Below are positions 33,901-45,371 of a DNA stretch of 64,000 bases, in pieces. The notes under the pieces are model-generated. The model was not told the DNA's origin, ran no database searches, and worked only from the letters and a program-made list of their open reading frames with translations. Location of the stretch: positions 496,001 to 560,000 of the forward strand of contig JANFAH010000040.1 of assembly GCA_024663395.1 (NCBI GenBank). Direction: 5' to 3'. This DNA is from Pisolithus tinctorius. Lineage: Eukaryota > Basidiomycota > Agaricomycetes > Boletales > Pisolithaceae. Position 1 is the first letter of the stretch, and every line of letters begins with the position of its first letter. The position numbers and the translations under genes were made by a program.

Positions 33901-34594
33901 TTGGCGTCCTGCCGATGGCCCCGACTCTCCCACAACGGTCCCGTCGCCACCCAATCCTCCTACGCCACTCAACCAATACACGACACCCGTCCGCATAAAT
34001 GGGGTTGACCGCGTAGCGATATCCGCGGGTGACTCAGGGCATGCATCGCTGGAGTTGCCAGGGCGGAGTGGTGCAATCGTGAGGAAGCGAACCCCTCCTC
34101 CTGTGCGTGCCGGGAATGAAGTAGATGATACCTCCGACTCGTCTGTCTCGCATACACCATCGTCAAAGAACGCGCGCTTGCGCTCGAAACGCTACACGGC
34201 ACGACCCGCGAACCTCCGGATACGGGATACCTTGAAGCCAAATACGACGACGGTCGTCGAGCAACAGAAAGGTGCAAGTCCGAGGTCGTTAGCACCGCCA
34301 GAGTGGCTGGAGGAGCAGGAACTTACACCACGGGCAGGGAATTTCGGGGGTAGCGACTCTGCGGAGTCTGGGCCAGCAACGTCACCGGTGTCACCGCGTC
34401 GGTCTCCAGCTAGGAAGAGTTCTCACGACATGAATGATATGCGTTTGCGCAAGGGCTTGGTAGATGGACATGTGCGTACGCGGAAGGTGTCTACTGGTAG
34501 CCGTGAGGTACGGGAGACCAGGGACAGTGCTGCAGAGGAAGGTGACGATGAGGGCTACGACGGATTGCTTAGTGCATATGAGAGCGAGGAATGA
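30967..34594 (+). CDS. TBC-domain Rab-GAP, possibly the C-terminal part of an IST1-TBC fusion
   Basis: Exons 30967-31049, 31127-31169, 31241-31316, 31366 (or 31377)-32057, 32114-32154, 32204-32374 and 32443-34594. The TBC features are LRRLCSHGLPDDPPWIRPRI, WRLLFGTLPV, SKHLSALFRLL-type helices, HAEADTFWLFEALVGE, DPALPHYSYRWLSTLLTQTL and VWDVIFACPMR, followed by an ordered segment (ELSDAFMEGMALLQAYPIDA) and then about 600 residues rich in Ser, Pro and Arg that look disordered. Such proteins speed GTP hydrolysis by Rab GTPases in endosomal traffic; the Rab target is unknown. The family stretch LVRRLLGPLSSLPPP ends in a frameshift at a C5 run (31408-31412) unless the acceptor at 31377 is used. 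No in-frame ATG precedes the first exon, which supports fusion with IST1. Confidence 0.8.
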
Positions 34595-34785
34595 ACGTGG
34601 AACGGCTGACGACAGAGGCAGTGGATGACCGCTATTATGCGACTACGGAGACACTCATACACAAAAGCTGGTTACCGGGTGTCTGAGACATCCGTAGAAC
34701 AGTTGACATCATTATGACTTTAAGATGGTAATAGTGTTCGGGTAGGATACAGTTGGGCGGGTATACTCCATTGTCAAGGTATTTC

Positions 34786-35556
34786 TTATCGAGTCTCTGG
34801 TTCCCGAGGAAACATAGAGTTCTGCACTCTAGAATATACTTGTAAAAGCACGGGGAAATAAGGCAGAATGTTCTGGGAAAAAATATACCAATCGGAATTG
34901 AGTCGACGACGGGACGCGGATTGGGTGGCTCACCTCGAAGGCCACACAGAACGAAACGGGACTGTTGCTCGATCGTTTGATTGCAGCCAGAAAATAACGA
35001 ACGTTCCATCTCCTAAGACCTTCGTGTATCACAAAATCCTTCAGGCAAGAGACGTGGATGAACTGTCGCGACACTGAGAGCGACCCTAAGCACGGGTGTC
35101 CGCGATGAGTCTCTAGCTGAATACCGAGAGTAGGAAACACCAGTACTGATTCTGTGAAATGAGAGCAGGGGTAGTAGCATGTTTTCGCCATTGTCGATAA
35201 TTCCGCAGGACACACGTACCATACAGAACCTGGCTGCACCGTGACCATGCAAAGATGGACAGGACAACGCCTGCTAGAGCGAGTGCCGTGGAGTATCCCT
35301 GAAGCTGAACGCGGTTTATATATACTACGCAAGGAAACGCCAGGAGGAAAGAAAAATGACCCACCCTCGGCCACAAAAGCGAGGTGAAAAGTGGCAAACA
35401 CAGATCGAGCCACGTCCATGCCACTGCTCCGCGAACGATACGACCGCTCCCGTCCCGGGCCAAACGCCAATTCTCTACCCTATATTCGTGGAAAGTCGGC
35501 CATTCTATCACCGAGAACTCGGGATGCGTATCAGGGAGGGGTCGGGTTTGGCGCAT
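34786..35556 (-). CDS. GPI15: GPI-GlcNAc transferase subunit PIG-H
   Basis: Exons 35556-35220, 35151-34934 and 34872-34786 give 213 residues in phase. The hydrophobic N-terminal region (about residues 50-105; LALAGVVLSIFAW) precedes the PIG-H core: VLVFPTLGIQLETHRG, FIHVSCLKDFVIHEGLRRWN and VRYFLAAIKRSSNSPVSFCV, ending in AFENILPYFPVLLQVY. PIG-H is part of the ER complex that adds GlcNAc to phosphatidylinositol, the first step of GPI-anchor synthesis. The gene converges on the TBC gene, with 191 bp between their stops. A retrotransposon is inserted 187 bp upstream of its ATG and may affect its promoter. Confidence 0.85.
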
Positions 35557-35742
35557 TCATTGACCGGATTTTGGCGATGCTGTTAGTCTCGTCGTAATTA
35601 GTCTGGCGAATTGGCTCGACGGTCGGGACTCTTCGAAGTTCGGAAGCTCGGAAGTTGAGCTTACGTAAGTTTGGCTCGAGTACCAAACAAATGACAACGT
35701 TTCGACACCCCATGCACAAACTAATACATGTACGTAGATATT

Positions 35743-36019
35743 TGTGACGAAAGCGGTTTCGTTTAGGTCACACGGTGGTAGTCCGTTCTCGTAGGAGGGT
35801 TTCTTACGGTCGCTCAAGAAGAACTGGCTGAAGGATTCTCTGTTCGAGGTAGACTGGGGGGAACTCGTACATCAGTAACTATGGTTTATATATGTTCAGA
35901 GTGCGGCGGGAGACAAACGAGTAACTAAAAAAGGGAGATATAAAGAAAGAGAAAGAAAAGGAAATAAAACATTATTATTCCGAGGCGTTAACGGTCGTGT
36001 AAGATTGTGAATCGTTACA
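35743..36019 (-). repeat. 3' LTR of Ty3/Gypsy element 1
   Basis: 277 bp, plus-strand ends TGTGACGAAAGCGG and GTGAATCGTTACA (TGT..ACA). The partner LTR is 43728-43869 plus 50157-50291, split by element 2. The nine differences between the two are all CpG transitions. Target duplication ATATT (35738-35742) against GTATT (50292-50296). A TATA-like stretch (minus strand CATATATAAACC) lies at 35882-35893. A polypurine tract lies just inside, at about 36020-36035 on the minus strand. Confidence 0.9.
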
Positions 36020-36056
36020 TTCGCCCTCCTGGCCTTCGACAAGAAGGTTAAATCAT

Positions 36057-36824
36057 TCAGTTCGTTACTGCGCTATCCATTGGAGTAGCGGCTGTGTAGA
36101 TCATAAGTATAATCACGGAGAAAATGAAGACAATAGTCCAACCTGTGGATGGACCAGCGGTCTCTGAGCTGGCAGGGGTATTCTGAGATCCGTCAATGGT
36201 AGAGTTGATCTCTAGGTTCTGCAACATGGCGTCAACATTTGCTGAGTAGTTATTGAATTCGCGGAATGGGTCACAAGGGTTATTAGATGAGAAAGGCGCG
36301 TTGGATTGAGCTGGGGTCTGAGAAAGATTCTCGAAGGGTTGATTGCGGAAGTTGCGAGAGCAGTTCTTAAAGAAAGTAGCCCGCCCTCCTCGCTTGGGGT
36401 GACCATGGTTTTCGCGCCCTCCGCCTCGACCCCTGGGTGCGTAAGGTTCGTGCCGGCAGTGCCTTTGACTACCATGAGATACATTTGCTTGTTCTGTTCT
36501 ACGGTAAGTGCAGTGTTTCTCCCGTGAGGGAGCACGCTTACAAGTGGCAGTATCTGCTGCGAAGCGATCGAAGATAACTCGAGTGAGGTATCCAGCTTGA
36601 TTGTTACCTCGTCAAGTGGATTTTCTCTTAGGTTTCACTGTTTGAGCTTGCCCGAAAGCAGGAGGAAGGGGGTATCGTAGGTACGGGTCAGGATCGTCTG
36701 CATGAAGGACGCAGAAGTTGACATAGCCGGGGGGAACTACATCTCGTTTGATGTCGAACGAGCCATCGCGGATGGCTGTAGCAACGACACGGAAGCGTTC
36801 TAGTTCGAGCGGCATGAAGTGCAT
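36057..36824 (-). pseudogene. Third reading frame of element 1 with C-terminal membrane anchor
   Basis: Downstream of pol on the minus strand, three frames join into about 255 residues if two single-base shifts (near 36605 and 36370) are allowed. It starts MHFMPLELERFRVVATAIRD (36824), passes LPLVSVLPHGRNTALTVEQN, then FFKNCSRNFRNQPFENLSQT, and ends with a hydrophobic helix GWTIVFIFSVIILMIYTAAT and a short tail to a TGA at 36057-36059. No N-terminal signal peptide is seen, so a tail-anchored protein is likely. Its place after pol is where env-like or accessory genes sit in Ty3/Gypsy elements, but I recognise no envelope family. Confidence 0.55.
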
Positions 36825-36863
36825 GGTTGTTCGTGAGGTGCTGGTCGACTGAGCGTTTGTAGT

Positions 36864-39800
36864 TCACCTTTTATATGTCCTTGGGCTCCTCCTGGGGGTA
36901 GTCCTGGATGCTGAGGAGTAATCAGCGGATGGAGCTGGCGGAGTTGCCCAGCTGTTGCTCGTCGTGATTTTGTCGATGATGTCCAGTGCTTCACGACAAG
37001 CAGCGCGATCGAGCGTGGATATAGCCAGCAGAGGCAGCTCCTGTGGGCTGTGGTCGCTCTGGTTCCTAAGTGTAAGGTTGTCAGCGCTAGATACGTTCAG
37101 CGCTTCTAGGTATTGGGTGAACGCTTCAAGGTGTGAAACCTCATGGAGGGGAAGCCACACCTTGTCGCCGCTTGAGTATTCGATCTGAAAGAGGGCATCT
37201 CTTCCCTTTCTATGGTGATCTGTAATCCGCTTGACCGAAAGGTGTTCAACTTTCCCGAGGCTGATTATTTGAGGGAGTTGTTGTCCGGGGAATCGTCGAT
37301 CATCATTAGGGATGTGCAGACGTAACAGGCTGGCATGAAAGGCGGGGTGTATCCCACGCTGTTTGAGGTCATTCGGCAAATCGAGCAGGAACGTGTTGTT
37401 CCGGTAGTCATCTAAGATCTTATAGGGTCCGATAAACTTAGGTGTGAGTTTTCGGGTATGCCCTTTAGGTAATGCTATGTTGGCTGTAGATAGGTATACT
37501 AAGTCGCCTTTAACAAATGGCACGTCCCTATGTTTCCGGTTTGCCATTGTAGTTTGTTTTATACGTGCAGCAATAATAGAATCGTGAGCTTGCATAATAG
37601 CATTTTTCATGCGCTGGGCAAATACTCTTACACCAGGGAATTCTGAGTTGGTTTCCCAGATCATAGATCTTGGCAACCGCCTGTAGTTTAGCATAAATGG
37701 GGTAAACCTGGTAGTTTCCGACCGAGCCGAGTTCATTGCAAATTCAATTGCCGGTAGTTTCGAGGCCCAGTCCTTCTGGTTTGGGGATATGCATGCGCGT
37801 AGCATCTGAGTAAATGTGCGGTTGGCTCGCTCAGTGATTCCATCTGTTTGTGGGTGAAAGCTTGACGACATTCTCAGCTCAGTCCCTGTTAGTTCATTTA
37901 GTTTATTCCAGAAAGTGCTTGTGAATAGGGAGTCTCTGTCACTAATTATATTCCGCGGCATTCCATGATGCTTGTACACTCTATCAAACATTACCTCGGC
38001 GATGTCTTTGGCGCGGTAAGTCTGTTTTGTAGGGACGAGGTGTACCATGACAGTTAGGTAATCAATTATGACAAGTGTCATATCGAAGGTTCTGTTAAGT
38101 GTATGTGATTCCAGCAAGGGGCTGACGAAGTCAATTCCGATGGTTTCCCAGGGGTATGTTGGGACATCAAGTGTTTCTAATAGTCCATAGCTGGGGTGAT
38201 TACTGGGCTTAGAGGTCTGACATAGTGTACAGGATCTGCAGAATTCGTCTACATCAGAATTGATCCCCTTCCACCATACATTGTCTCGTAGGTAGTTGGT
38301 AGTTTTCCCGGGGCCTAGGTGAGCTAATATTGAATGTGCGTGTGAGATCAAGATCTCATGCAAGCGGCGGGAACCTGAGTTTATGTCAGGAATACAAAGA
38401 ATTCGCTGTCCTTTGTCCTTCAGGTAAATCAGACTGTTGTCTACTTCAAAATTTTTGTAGTTCTTAGGGTTTTTAACGATGTCAACAAAAAATTTGTCCC
38501 TATGGTATTGATGGCGTATGTCCTCGCATATGTCTAAGTCTGACTCTGCCATGGTGACTAATTCAGGCAATGAGGTTGGTTCCTGTTCGCCGGGTGTGTC
38601 AGCTATGATGTCATCATCTGGGCCATTGTTAACACGTGTCGTAGGTGTTTTTGTCTTGGCGGGTGTCTCGGGTACTGTTGGCACATCAGGTGATGTGTCA
38701 GGCTTTGGCATATTCCCGCCCTCCAGTGATCGTGTTGGGTCGCCAGGTAACTTCAGGATCACTCGTTTTGCATTAGGGAACACTTCCCATGCGCTAGACT
38801 GACACCTTGTTGCTCCCAGGAATATGGGCGATCCCGTGTATAGCGGGGTGGTGATCAAGTTCAGCAGCAGTTTTGAAGGTGTGTGCTCTTCCTCAGCACT
38901 GACATATTCCGAGGCTGATTGTACTGTCCCTTTAGGTTCATCCGAGTATATACGGCTTAAAGCATCGGCGATGACATTTGTCTTGCCTGGTATATGCATG
39001 ATCTCGAAATCAAAGTCACCCAACGTTTCGAGCCACCTAGCTTGCCTTGGGGATAGCTTTCGTTGTGTCTGTATCCACTCAAGTCCCTTATGGTCCGTGA
39101 ATATGTGGAATCTCGTGCCTTGCAGTAGGTGTTGGAACCGTTTCAGTGACTCAACTATTGCTAACAACTCTTGTTCATGCATGGGGTAATTTTGTTGGGC
39201 CGGGTTAAATTTTCCAGACCAAAATGTGATAATATTCCCTTTCTCCATAGTTTCACCCTGCCAAATTACTCCACTTCCACCTGACAGGCATGCGTCGCAG
39301 GATAAGTTTATTGGTGCATGTCCCGGTGAGTAGTCCAGTGTTGTCCGCTGTATTTCACGATGCTTATGCACTAATTCTTTTACTAAATCAAATGCCCTTT
39401 GTTCCGTGAATGACCAGCGCCAAGGAGTGTTGGCCGCTGCTGTCTTGTGCAAGTGCCTGAGGGGTATGCGAACGCCTTCGCATCTGGGCGCAAGATACCC
39501 GACTGCTCTGATGAAGCCCGCGAGTAAGTCTTTGTTAGTAGGCGTTTTCCAGTTAACAATTTTATCCACTTTGTCAGGGTCCATATGGATACCATCCGCA
39601 TCAATCACATGTCCTAGGATTTGTAGTTCATCCATGAAAAATTGTAGTTTGTGCTCGCTAAGGTAGAATTTATGTTTCCGCAAAGTATCAATGACAATTT
39701 TGACATGCTTCACATGATCTTTGAGTGAGTCAGAGTAAATCACTATATCGTCCAGGTAAACGTCCATGAAGATGCCTATGTACGGTGCGAATATATGGTT

Positions 39801-42800
39801 CATCAGCGATTGATAAGTTGCACCTGCATTGCAGTCACCAATTTGCATAACATGGCTGATCATAGTCCCATCTGGCGTTGTAAAAAGCGTCTTAGGGACG
39901 TCTTCCAGAGTGATCCAGATTTGTTCGTAGGCGTCCTTGCCATCGAGCAGGGACCTATAGGGGTGAGACACGATGTTGCGGAGGATCGCCTCCATGTCTG
40001 GTAGTGGAGAGGCTAGTTTCCTTGTGTTGGCGTTCTGTTCCCTCGTATCTATTACTGTTCTCAGTCTTAGTGATCCATCCTTAGTAGCCTTTTTCAACAT
40101 TAGCATCGGAATAGCATTTGTACCGCTACTAAATTCCCAGCGTCCGGTTCGTATATAGTCATCATGCTTTGAGCGCCATAAAGGCTTGAGTGGTTCAGGG
40201 CAGCGGGATGGACGCCAAGAGTATACTTTATTATCATCTATCAGCGGGATAACATGATTAATGTCACGGAGCGGGGGAAGGGGGGTTTCAATGGCCTCCT
40301 TGCATATATCCCTTGCGTACGCCCTCAGTTCTTCTCGACACCTCTCCTTCTCGTCTGCTAATAGTTCCGCTGCTCGTGACTCTAGTGCGATAGTTTGCAG
40401 TCCCCGGATGGGTAATGAGTCATCGCTGTGGACAGTAATCTGAGACGGGTTGAAACCAAGTAGAATTTTATGTTGGAATAAGAATGGCATACCGAGGATT
40501 AAATCATATGAGTCAAGGTTCGCGATGTCGAGTATGCGCTTTTCGTGAATATTCTGGTACGAGATCCAGGGCGACGTGGTAGCTTTGACTTTCCCGTGTG
40601 ATCCCGAGACAGTGAGCTGGAGGTTCAGGGGTTTTTCGAGTAGATTGAGGGATAGTTGCAATTGATCTACAAGCGTGGTAGAAATAAAGTTGGATGATGA
40701 ACCGGAGTCGAGCAAGGCTCGACAGGGCTTGTCATTGATGCAGACTATGATGACGATGGGCTTGGGTAGTAGGCGAGTGGTGCCTTTGACACGTGCGGCA
40801 CTTCGTTCGAGCGTGTAGGTTTCGTCCTTGTGGCTCCCCTCGGGGGAGTGTGATAGAGCTGCTCTACACTCCAAGGTGTTGGTGCTGATGGGTTGAAGGC
40901 AATTTGGAACTATGGGAGGGGGCCTGTGCCATCTCGTTCCGCGTTTGTCAAAGACTAGTTCATCATAGCACTCAGTTTTCTTCCGATGGAGCCAATGGAC
41001 GATGTCAAAATCGGGGTCGGCGAGATCCTCGTAGTAGAGGATGTGATTGTCGAGGGTATAATGATCTGTCAATAAGTATGTGTCCAGGCCACCGTAATCT
41101 TCTAATGTAAAGCAATTATGCTGGTAGGGGGAATTGTCCGGGTCGATCTCCTGGTTGAGAGTCAACGGAACGGCATTGTACAGTGTAGCTAGCATACGCG
41201 CCTTCAAAGTTTCTCGTTTTAACTGGAAGAGTTCAGGCGTTTCTGATCGAGCAATTCCTAGCGCGAAGAGGCCAAGTTCAGCCCCTTCTTCAATGGCTGC
41301 CAGGCGAGCCTCGGCGGGGGACATGTCGATGGTGTTGAGATGGACGTGCGGTCCTTTCCGCTTGTCCCTGGTCTGCCAACGCTTGGGACAATTACACTCT
41401 AGGTGGTCTGTGCCTTCGCAGTTGAAGCACTTACCTTCTGCTCGAAGGCGCCTCTTCCGCTCTTTATCGGGATTCTGCTCTTTGCGGTGATGACAGTTCT
41501 GGTCCTGGCGCGTGCTATTATCTTTGTTATGAGTTGCGTTTCCTGCATCAGTCGCACTGTTAGCTTTCACAGAGGCTGCGCTAAGTCGATCTGTGCTTTG
41601 CCTGTGTACATATCTTTGGTCACATGGGGACTTGCGATTTCTGTCCTCATCGATAACGTGCTTGGCTTTTTCATACCTTATGCATTCAGATTCCAGGGTC
41701 ACAATAGAGACTGTCGTTGCGTCGTAACCACTCTTGGTAAGTTCCGCTCTCAAGTAAGGCTGGCACCGTCTCCAAAATGCGAGTACTACTTCGCGATCGC
41801 TAATGTCACCCACAGTGTCCGCGATTTCCTGTAATTTCCTCAAAAAGTCTAGGACTGAGTGTCCCTCTTGGCGACACGTGTCAAACTTATCACGCTGTTG
41901 CATTCGAAAGTCCACAGGGAATATATAATCGAACAAATCCTCGAAGAAGGTTGTGAGGTTATATTTTTTCTTCAAGTCAAGTACGTTTCGTTCATAGAAT
42001 TGGTAAGCGCGTCCACTCAGGTATTTCCCTGCTAGCCTAATACTCTTTTTACGGTCTAGTCGTGCATGCTTTACCCAGTCGCACAGCTCGCGACACCATT
42101 TCTTAAAGAGGCCTACTTGTACCTCGCCTCAGTAAGTAAATGGCGGGTCTTCCTTTAAAAATGCTTGTTGATACTTTAGTTTATTTAGTTTCGCACAATA
42201 GCGACGCTTCTTCTCGCACTTCCGCGCCTTTTCTCTATCTGAGTCGTTGGTGCCAATCATCGAGGGTTCTTCCCCATAGAAGTCTGAGCCAAACGATGAG
42301 TCCCCTTCTGAAGAGGAATCGCTGTCGTTTGAGGATGAGTCGGATGGGTCGCTTGGGGTGATTGCTCACTGACGATTGTGTTCTGTAAGTTTCTTACGTC
42401 CTTTATCCGTGCTGTCAGATTCCGATGAATTGTCATCATCACCAGGATCTCTGCGCGTCGCACGCAGTACGGTACTTTCGCGCAGGAATACAGACGAGGC
42501 TCGAGCGTTGGAGGTTACCTTATTTGCAGAGGTCTTATCCTTTTGGTGAGCCTTTCTGTCAATTATAGTTTCTGGCGATTCTGATCGTTTAGCCGGTTTA
42601 GTACCGTCAGTGAAATTGTATTTAGTCGTGTCTTTCTTATCTGGTTTGCCCGTGCCAATATTCTTAGCCGTTTGGGGTACATGTTCCTTCTGTTCGACAC
42701 TGAGTCCCGATGGTCCCAGATTCATAGACTCGCGTTTCGTGTGTCATTTAAATGATTTGATAATTGTCTGCTGTTCGCAGATCAGAGCCTCAGCACTATC

Positions 42801-43607
42801 GAGCTGCTCGATTAGGCCGGCTTCTTTCAGCTTCAGTACCAAGTACTTCATATTTTCATCTTGCTCCTCTCGCTCCGAGATGTGATGTTGACTATTACCG
42901 TTTACAGGGCGTTCTTCTGAGGCTTCACTGCAAGCAAGCGCTCTCCATTTCCCTTTTACCTCTGTGGTAAGCCTTGGGGCACTTGTATCTGAGGTCGGTT
43001 GACCACGTTTCATACTACCGGGTTGGTCGTTATCACTCGGGACCGCGGAATTCCCGAACCACTGCGGTACGGTTCTCCTTAATTCTTCATCGTTCTCGAC
43101 AAGTTCTGACCATACCATCTTTGGGCTAAGATTATCTTCATTTTTTGTGTTCACTTTAGGTTCGTCACGCATCCAGGCAGGCCATCTGTTCTGGTCTAAT
43201 AATACAGACGTCGGGACTAGTGAGACGTTGCTACGGGCGGGCGACCGCGGCTTAACAAACTCATCACTTTCTGCGTGCGCTATACTATCCACTCCAGTCG
43301 CTACTGGGGGGTCTGGGGCACAGCCTTGCAGCGTGCTCCCAAGCTCGTGGACCGGCTGCGCGACGGCTTTGCTTGGCACATCACTCGCATCGTCGATGCG
43401 GCCTTGGGCACCGCCCAGTGTCCTAACAGGTTCTACGGACCTGTGAGCTAACGGAGAGGTCGTTTCGTCGGGCGTGGTCTGATAATCATAATCAACCCCC
43501 CTCGTGACCCCTCCAAATTGGATCAATCCGACCTGCTCTGGCTCGATGGCCCAGAAGCGGTGTTGTATTTCTTCGTTTATTGCTTTCAGGTTAAATGGAG
43601 ATGACAT
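36864..43607 (-). pseudogene. Gag-Pol of Ty3/Gypsy element 1, single frame broken by three TGA
   Basis: ATG at 43607 opens a frame that runs 2,247 codons to 36864, interrupted only by TGA at 42744-42746, 42366-42368 and 42129-42131. The last stretch, 41975-36864, is open for 1,703 codons. Domains there (residue numbers from 41975): Gag C-part, zinc knuckle CFNCEGTDHLECNC (about 182-195), protease ALLDSGSSSNF (about 420), reverse transcriptase with YLDD (about 742), RNase H SCDACLSGG (about 895), integrase zinc site and core (D near 1280, SDRD near 1343, DGITER near 1378) and a chromodomain-like end (about 1580-1630). All catalytic residues seem present. Each TGA could come from CGA by one CpG transition. 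Encodes replication of the retroelement in a virus-like particle; probably inactive as is. Confidence 0.9.
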
Positions 43608-43727
43608 TAGTATAAAAGTTTGACGTTGCTACTATGCACCGGTTGGCCAGACCAATAGCGAGCGGGCGACGTCGAGATCGAAGGCGGGTTAAGAGGGTAA
43701 GAGAAAAGTTATAGGCAGTTCAAAATA

Positions 43728-43869
43728 TGTGATGAAAGCGGTTTCATTTAGGTCACACGGTGGTAGTCCATTCTCGTAGGAGGGTTTCTTACAGTCACTC
43801 AAGAAGAACTGGCCGAAGGATTCTCTGTTCGAGGTAGACTGGGGGGAACTCATACATCAGTAACTATGG
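43728..43869 (-). repeat. 5' LTR of element 1, first part (split by element 2)
   Basis: Matches 35743-35884 at all but seven positions; each difference is a CpG transition. The break at 43869 is the insertion point of element 2; the rest of the LTR is at 50157-50291. Confidence 0.9.
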
Positions 43870-44028
43870 TGGAGTGGGGAGGCCCGGGGACAGGAGGCAA
43901 GGACACAGCCACAGCGCGCTTAGTCAGACGGACACACTTAGACACAGAGGCACACATGTACGGACTACTGACAGAACAACCACGAGCTCAGCCTAGTTCA
44001 TCAGACCGAAGTCCAGTACACTGCTCCA
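43870..44028 (+). repeat. 5' LTR of Ty3/Gypsy element 2
   Basis: 159 bp, TGGAGTGGGGAGGCCC to CACTGCTCCA with 5-bp inverted ends TGGAG/CTCCA. The right copy (49995-50152) differs by one base indel (CTACTGAC against CTACGAC). Flanking ATGG (43866-43869) and ACGG (50153-50156) look like a 4-bp target duplication with one transition. TGGTGACGAGAG just inside may be the primer-binding site. Confidence 0.9.
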
Positions 44029-44684
44029 CGTGGTGACGAGAGTGGAACCGACCCAGACAACACCACCGCACCGTATTCACCGCACCGATACCGTACCGAC
44101 GTTAGTAAACAAACGCAAGGCAACCTGCGCGACCCACACGTGTACAGAGGATACAAAAGAACAAGCTGAGTAGTCCAACCCAGAAACAACCACCGTACTA
44201 CTACCAATCTGCCTCGCAGAAGTCAACCACGAAACGTACTGAGGCCAGTTCGTGTCCTCACGTACACCGGAGATCACAGCAGGCGTGGTCACCCCTCGGA
44301 ACCCCGTATACCAGCGACTACTCGTTCCCAGTCAGGTACTCAATCACCGGATATTCCTGCTATCGTCCTCGCAAGAATACCCACCGTTATCACCACAGGA
44401 GTATACATCCATACTGTGGGATCCCACCGACCCGAGGAAACTCTCCAGAACACCCAGAAGACGAAGACTTCTTCACAGCGTTCCCTACGATAATACTCCC
44501 AACTCCCCCAGCCTCATCAGCGATACGTACCACCCACAGAGAAAGAGCTAATTCAGCCCCGTCAAGCACCTCGATACCACATCCCCCACCCCGGCCAACA
44601 CCACAGGCACCCCCGCTCCCACCAACGTCACAGCCACCCCCACCCCCGTCGTTACCACAAGCACCTCCGCCACGTCCACGACCA

Positions 44685-45371
44685 ATGGCAGAAGCAGTGC
44701 CACTCTTCTACGGAGATCGTGCGGAAACAGAAAACACGAGCGACTTCCTTAAAGCGTTTAACCGTAGCATGCTATTCCTAAACCCTGTTGGCTACCGACG
44801 AACAGAAGATAAAGGCCCTAGCCAACTACCTGGGGACAAGCTCCCCAGCGGAGCATTGGTACGAAAACCTCACAGCCACAGCAACAGTGCCAGCTGGGAC
44901 GAGCTAGCCAAAGCGTTCAACACTAGGTGGCCGACACTAAAGAGCGCAACACAGACGTCAGAAGAGTACCAGACAGAACTACTAGCACTTAGACTGCCTG
45001 AAGAAGACGTCGGAGTAACCAAGACAGTAGGACGACAAAAAGTATGGGCGCATGTGAAATGGGCAGAAGAAGCAATGCAGCTCGCATCCCTAGCAGGAAT
45101 CGAACAGGGATCGACGCTGATCTGGCAAGTCAAGAAGCAACTCCCAAAGGCGGTCAGAAGGTTGTTGGACGATGAATACAAGGACTGGCAGGACTTCACA
45201 GATGACGTGAAAGCTGCTGAACACATCGAAACTGCGACAGGAGAGAGAGGAGATAGAGGATCGGAAGAAGAGAGAAGAAGAGCTGGGACCAGAGACTACT
45301 GCAGAAGATGGAGGCGACGAAAAGGGCAACGACGGCAGACCTTACGGCGCAACTCCAGCGCCTCACGATAG
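44685..45371 (+). pseudogene. Gag of element 2 (capsid part)
   Basis: 228 codons open from an ATG. The sequence around LFYGDRAETENTSDFLKAFN and WDELAKAFNTRWPTLKSATQ is the Gag capsid pattern of Ty3/Gypsy elements in fungi. The frame ends in a basic stretch after a likely frameshift; the Gag C-part continues in other frames to about 45,790, where the zinc knuckle is split between frames (ECFRC in one, THGHGSRDCPA in another). Preceded by a long proline-coding leader. Confidence 0.75.

Noticed and set aside
43147..43446. Plus-strand ORFs across 37,000-43,500
   Set aside because: They lie antisense to the single-frame Gag-Pol and have no motifs of their own.
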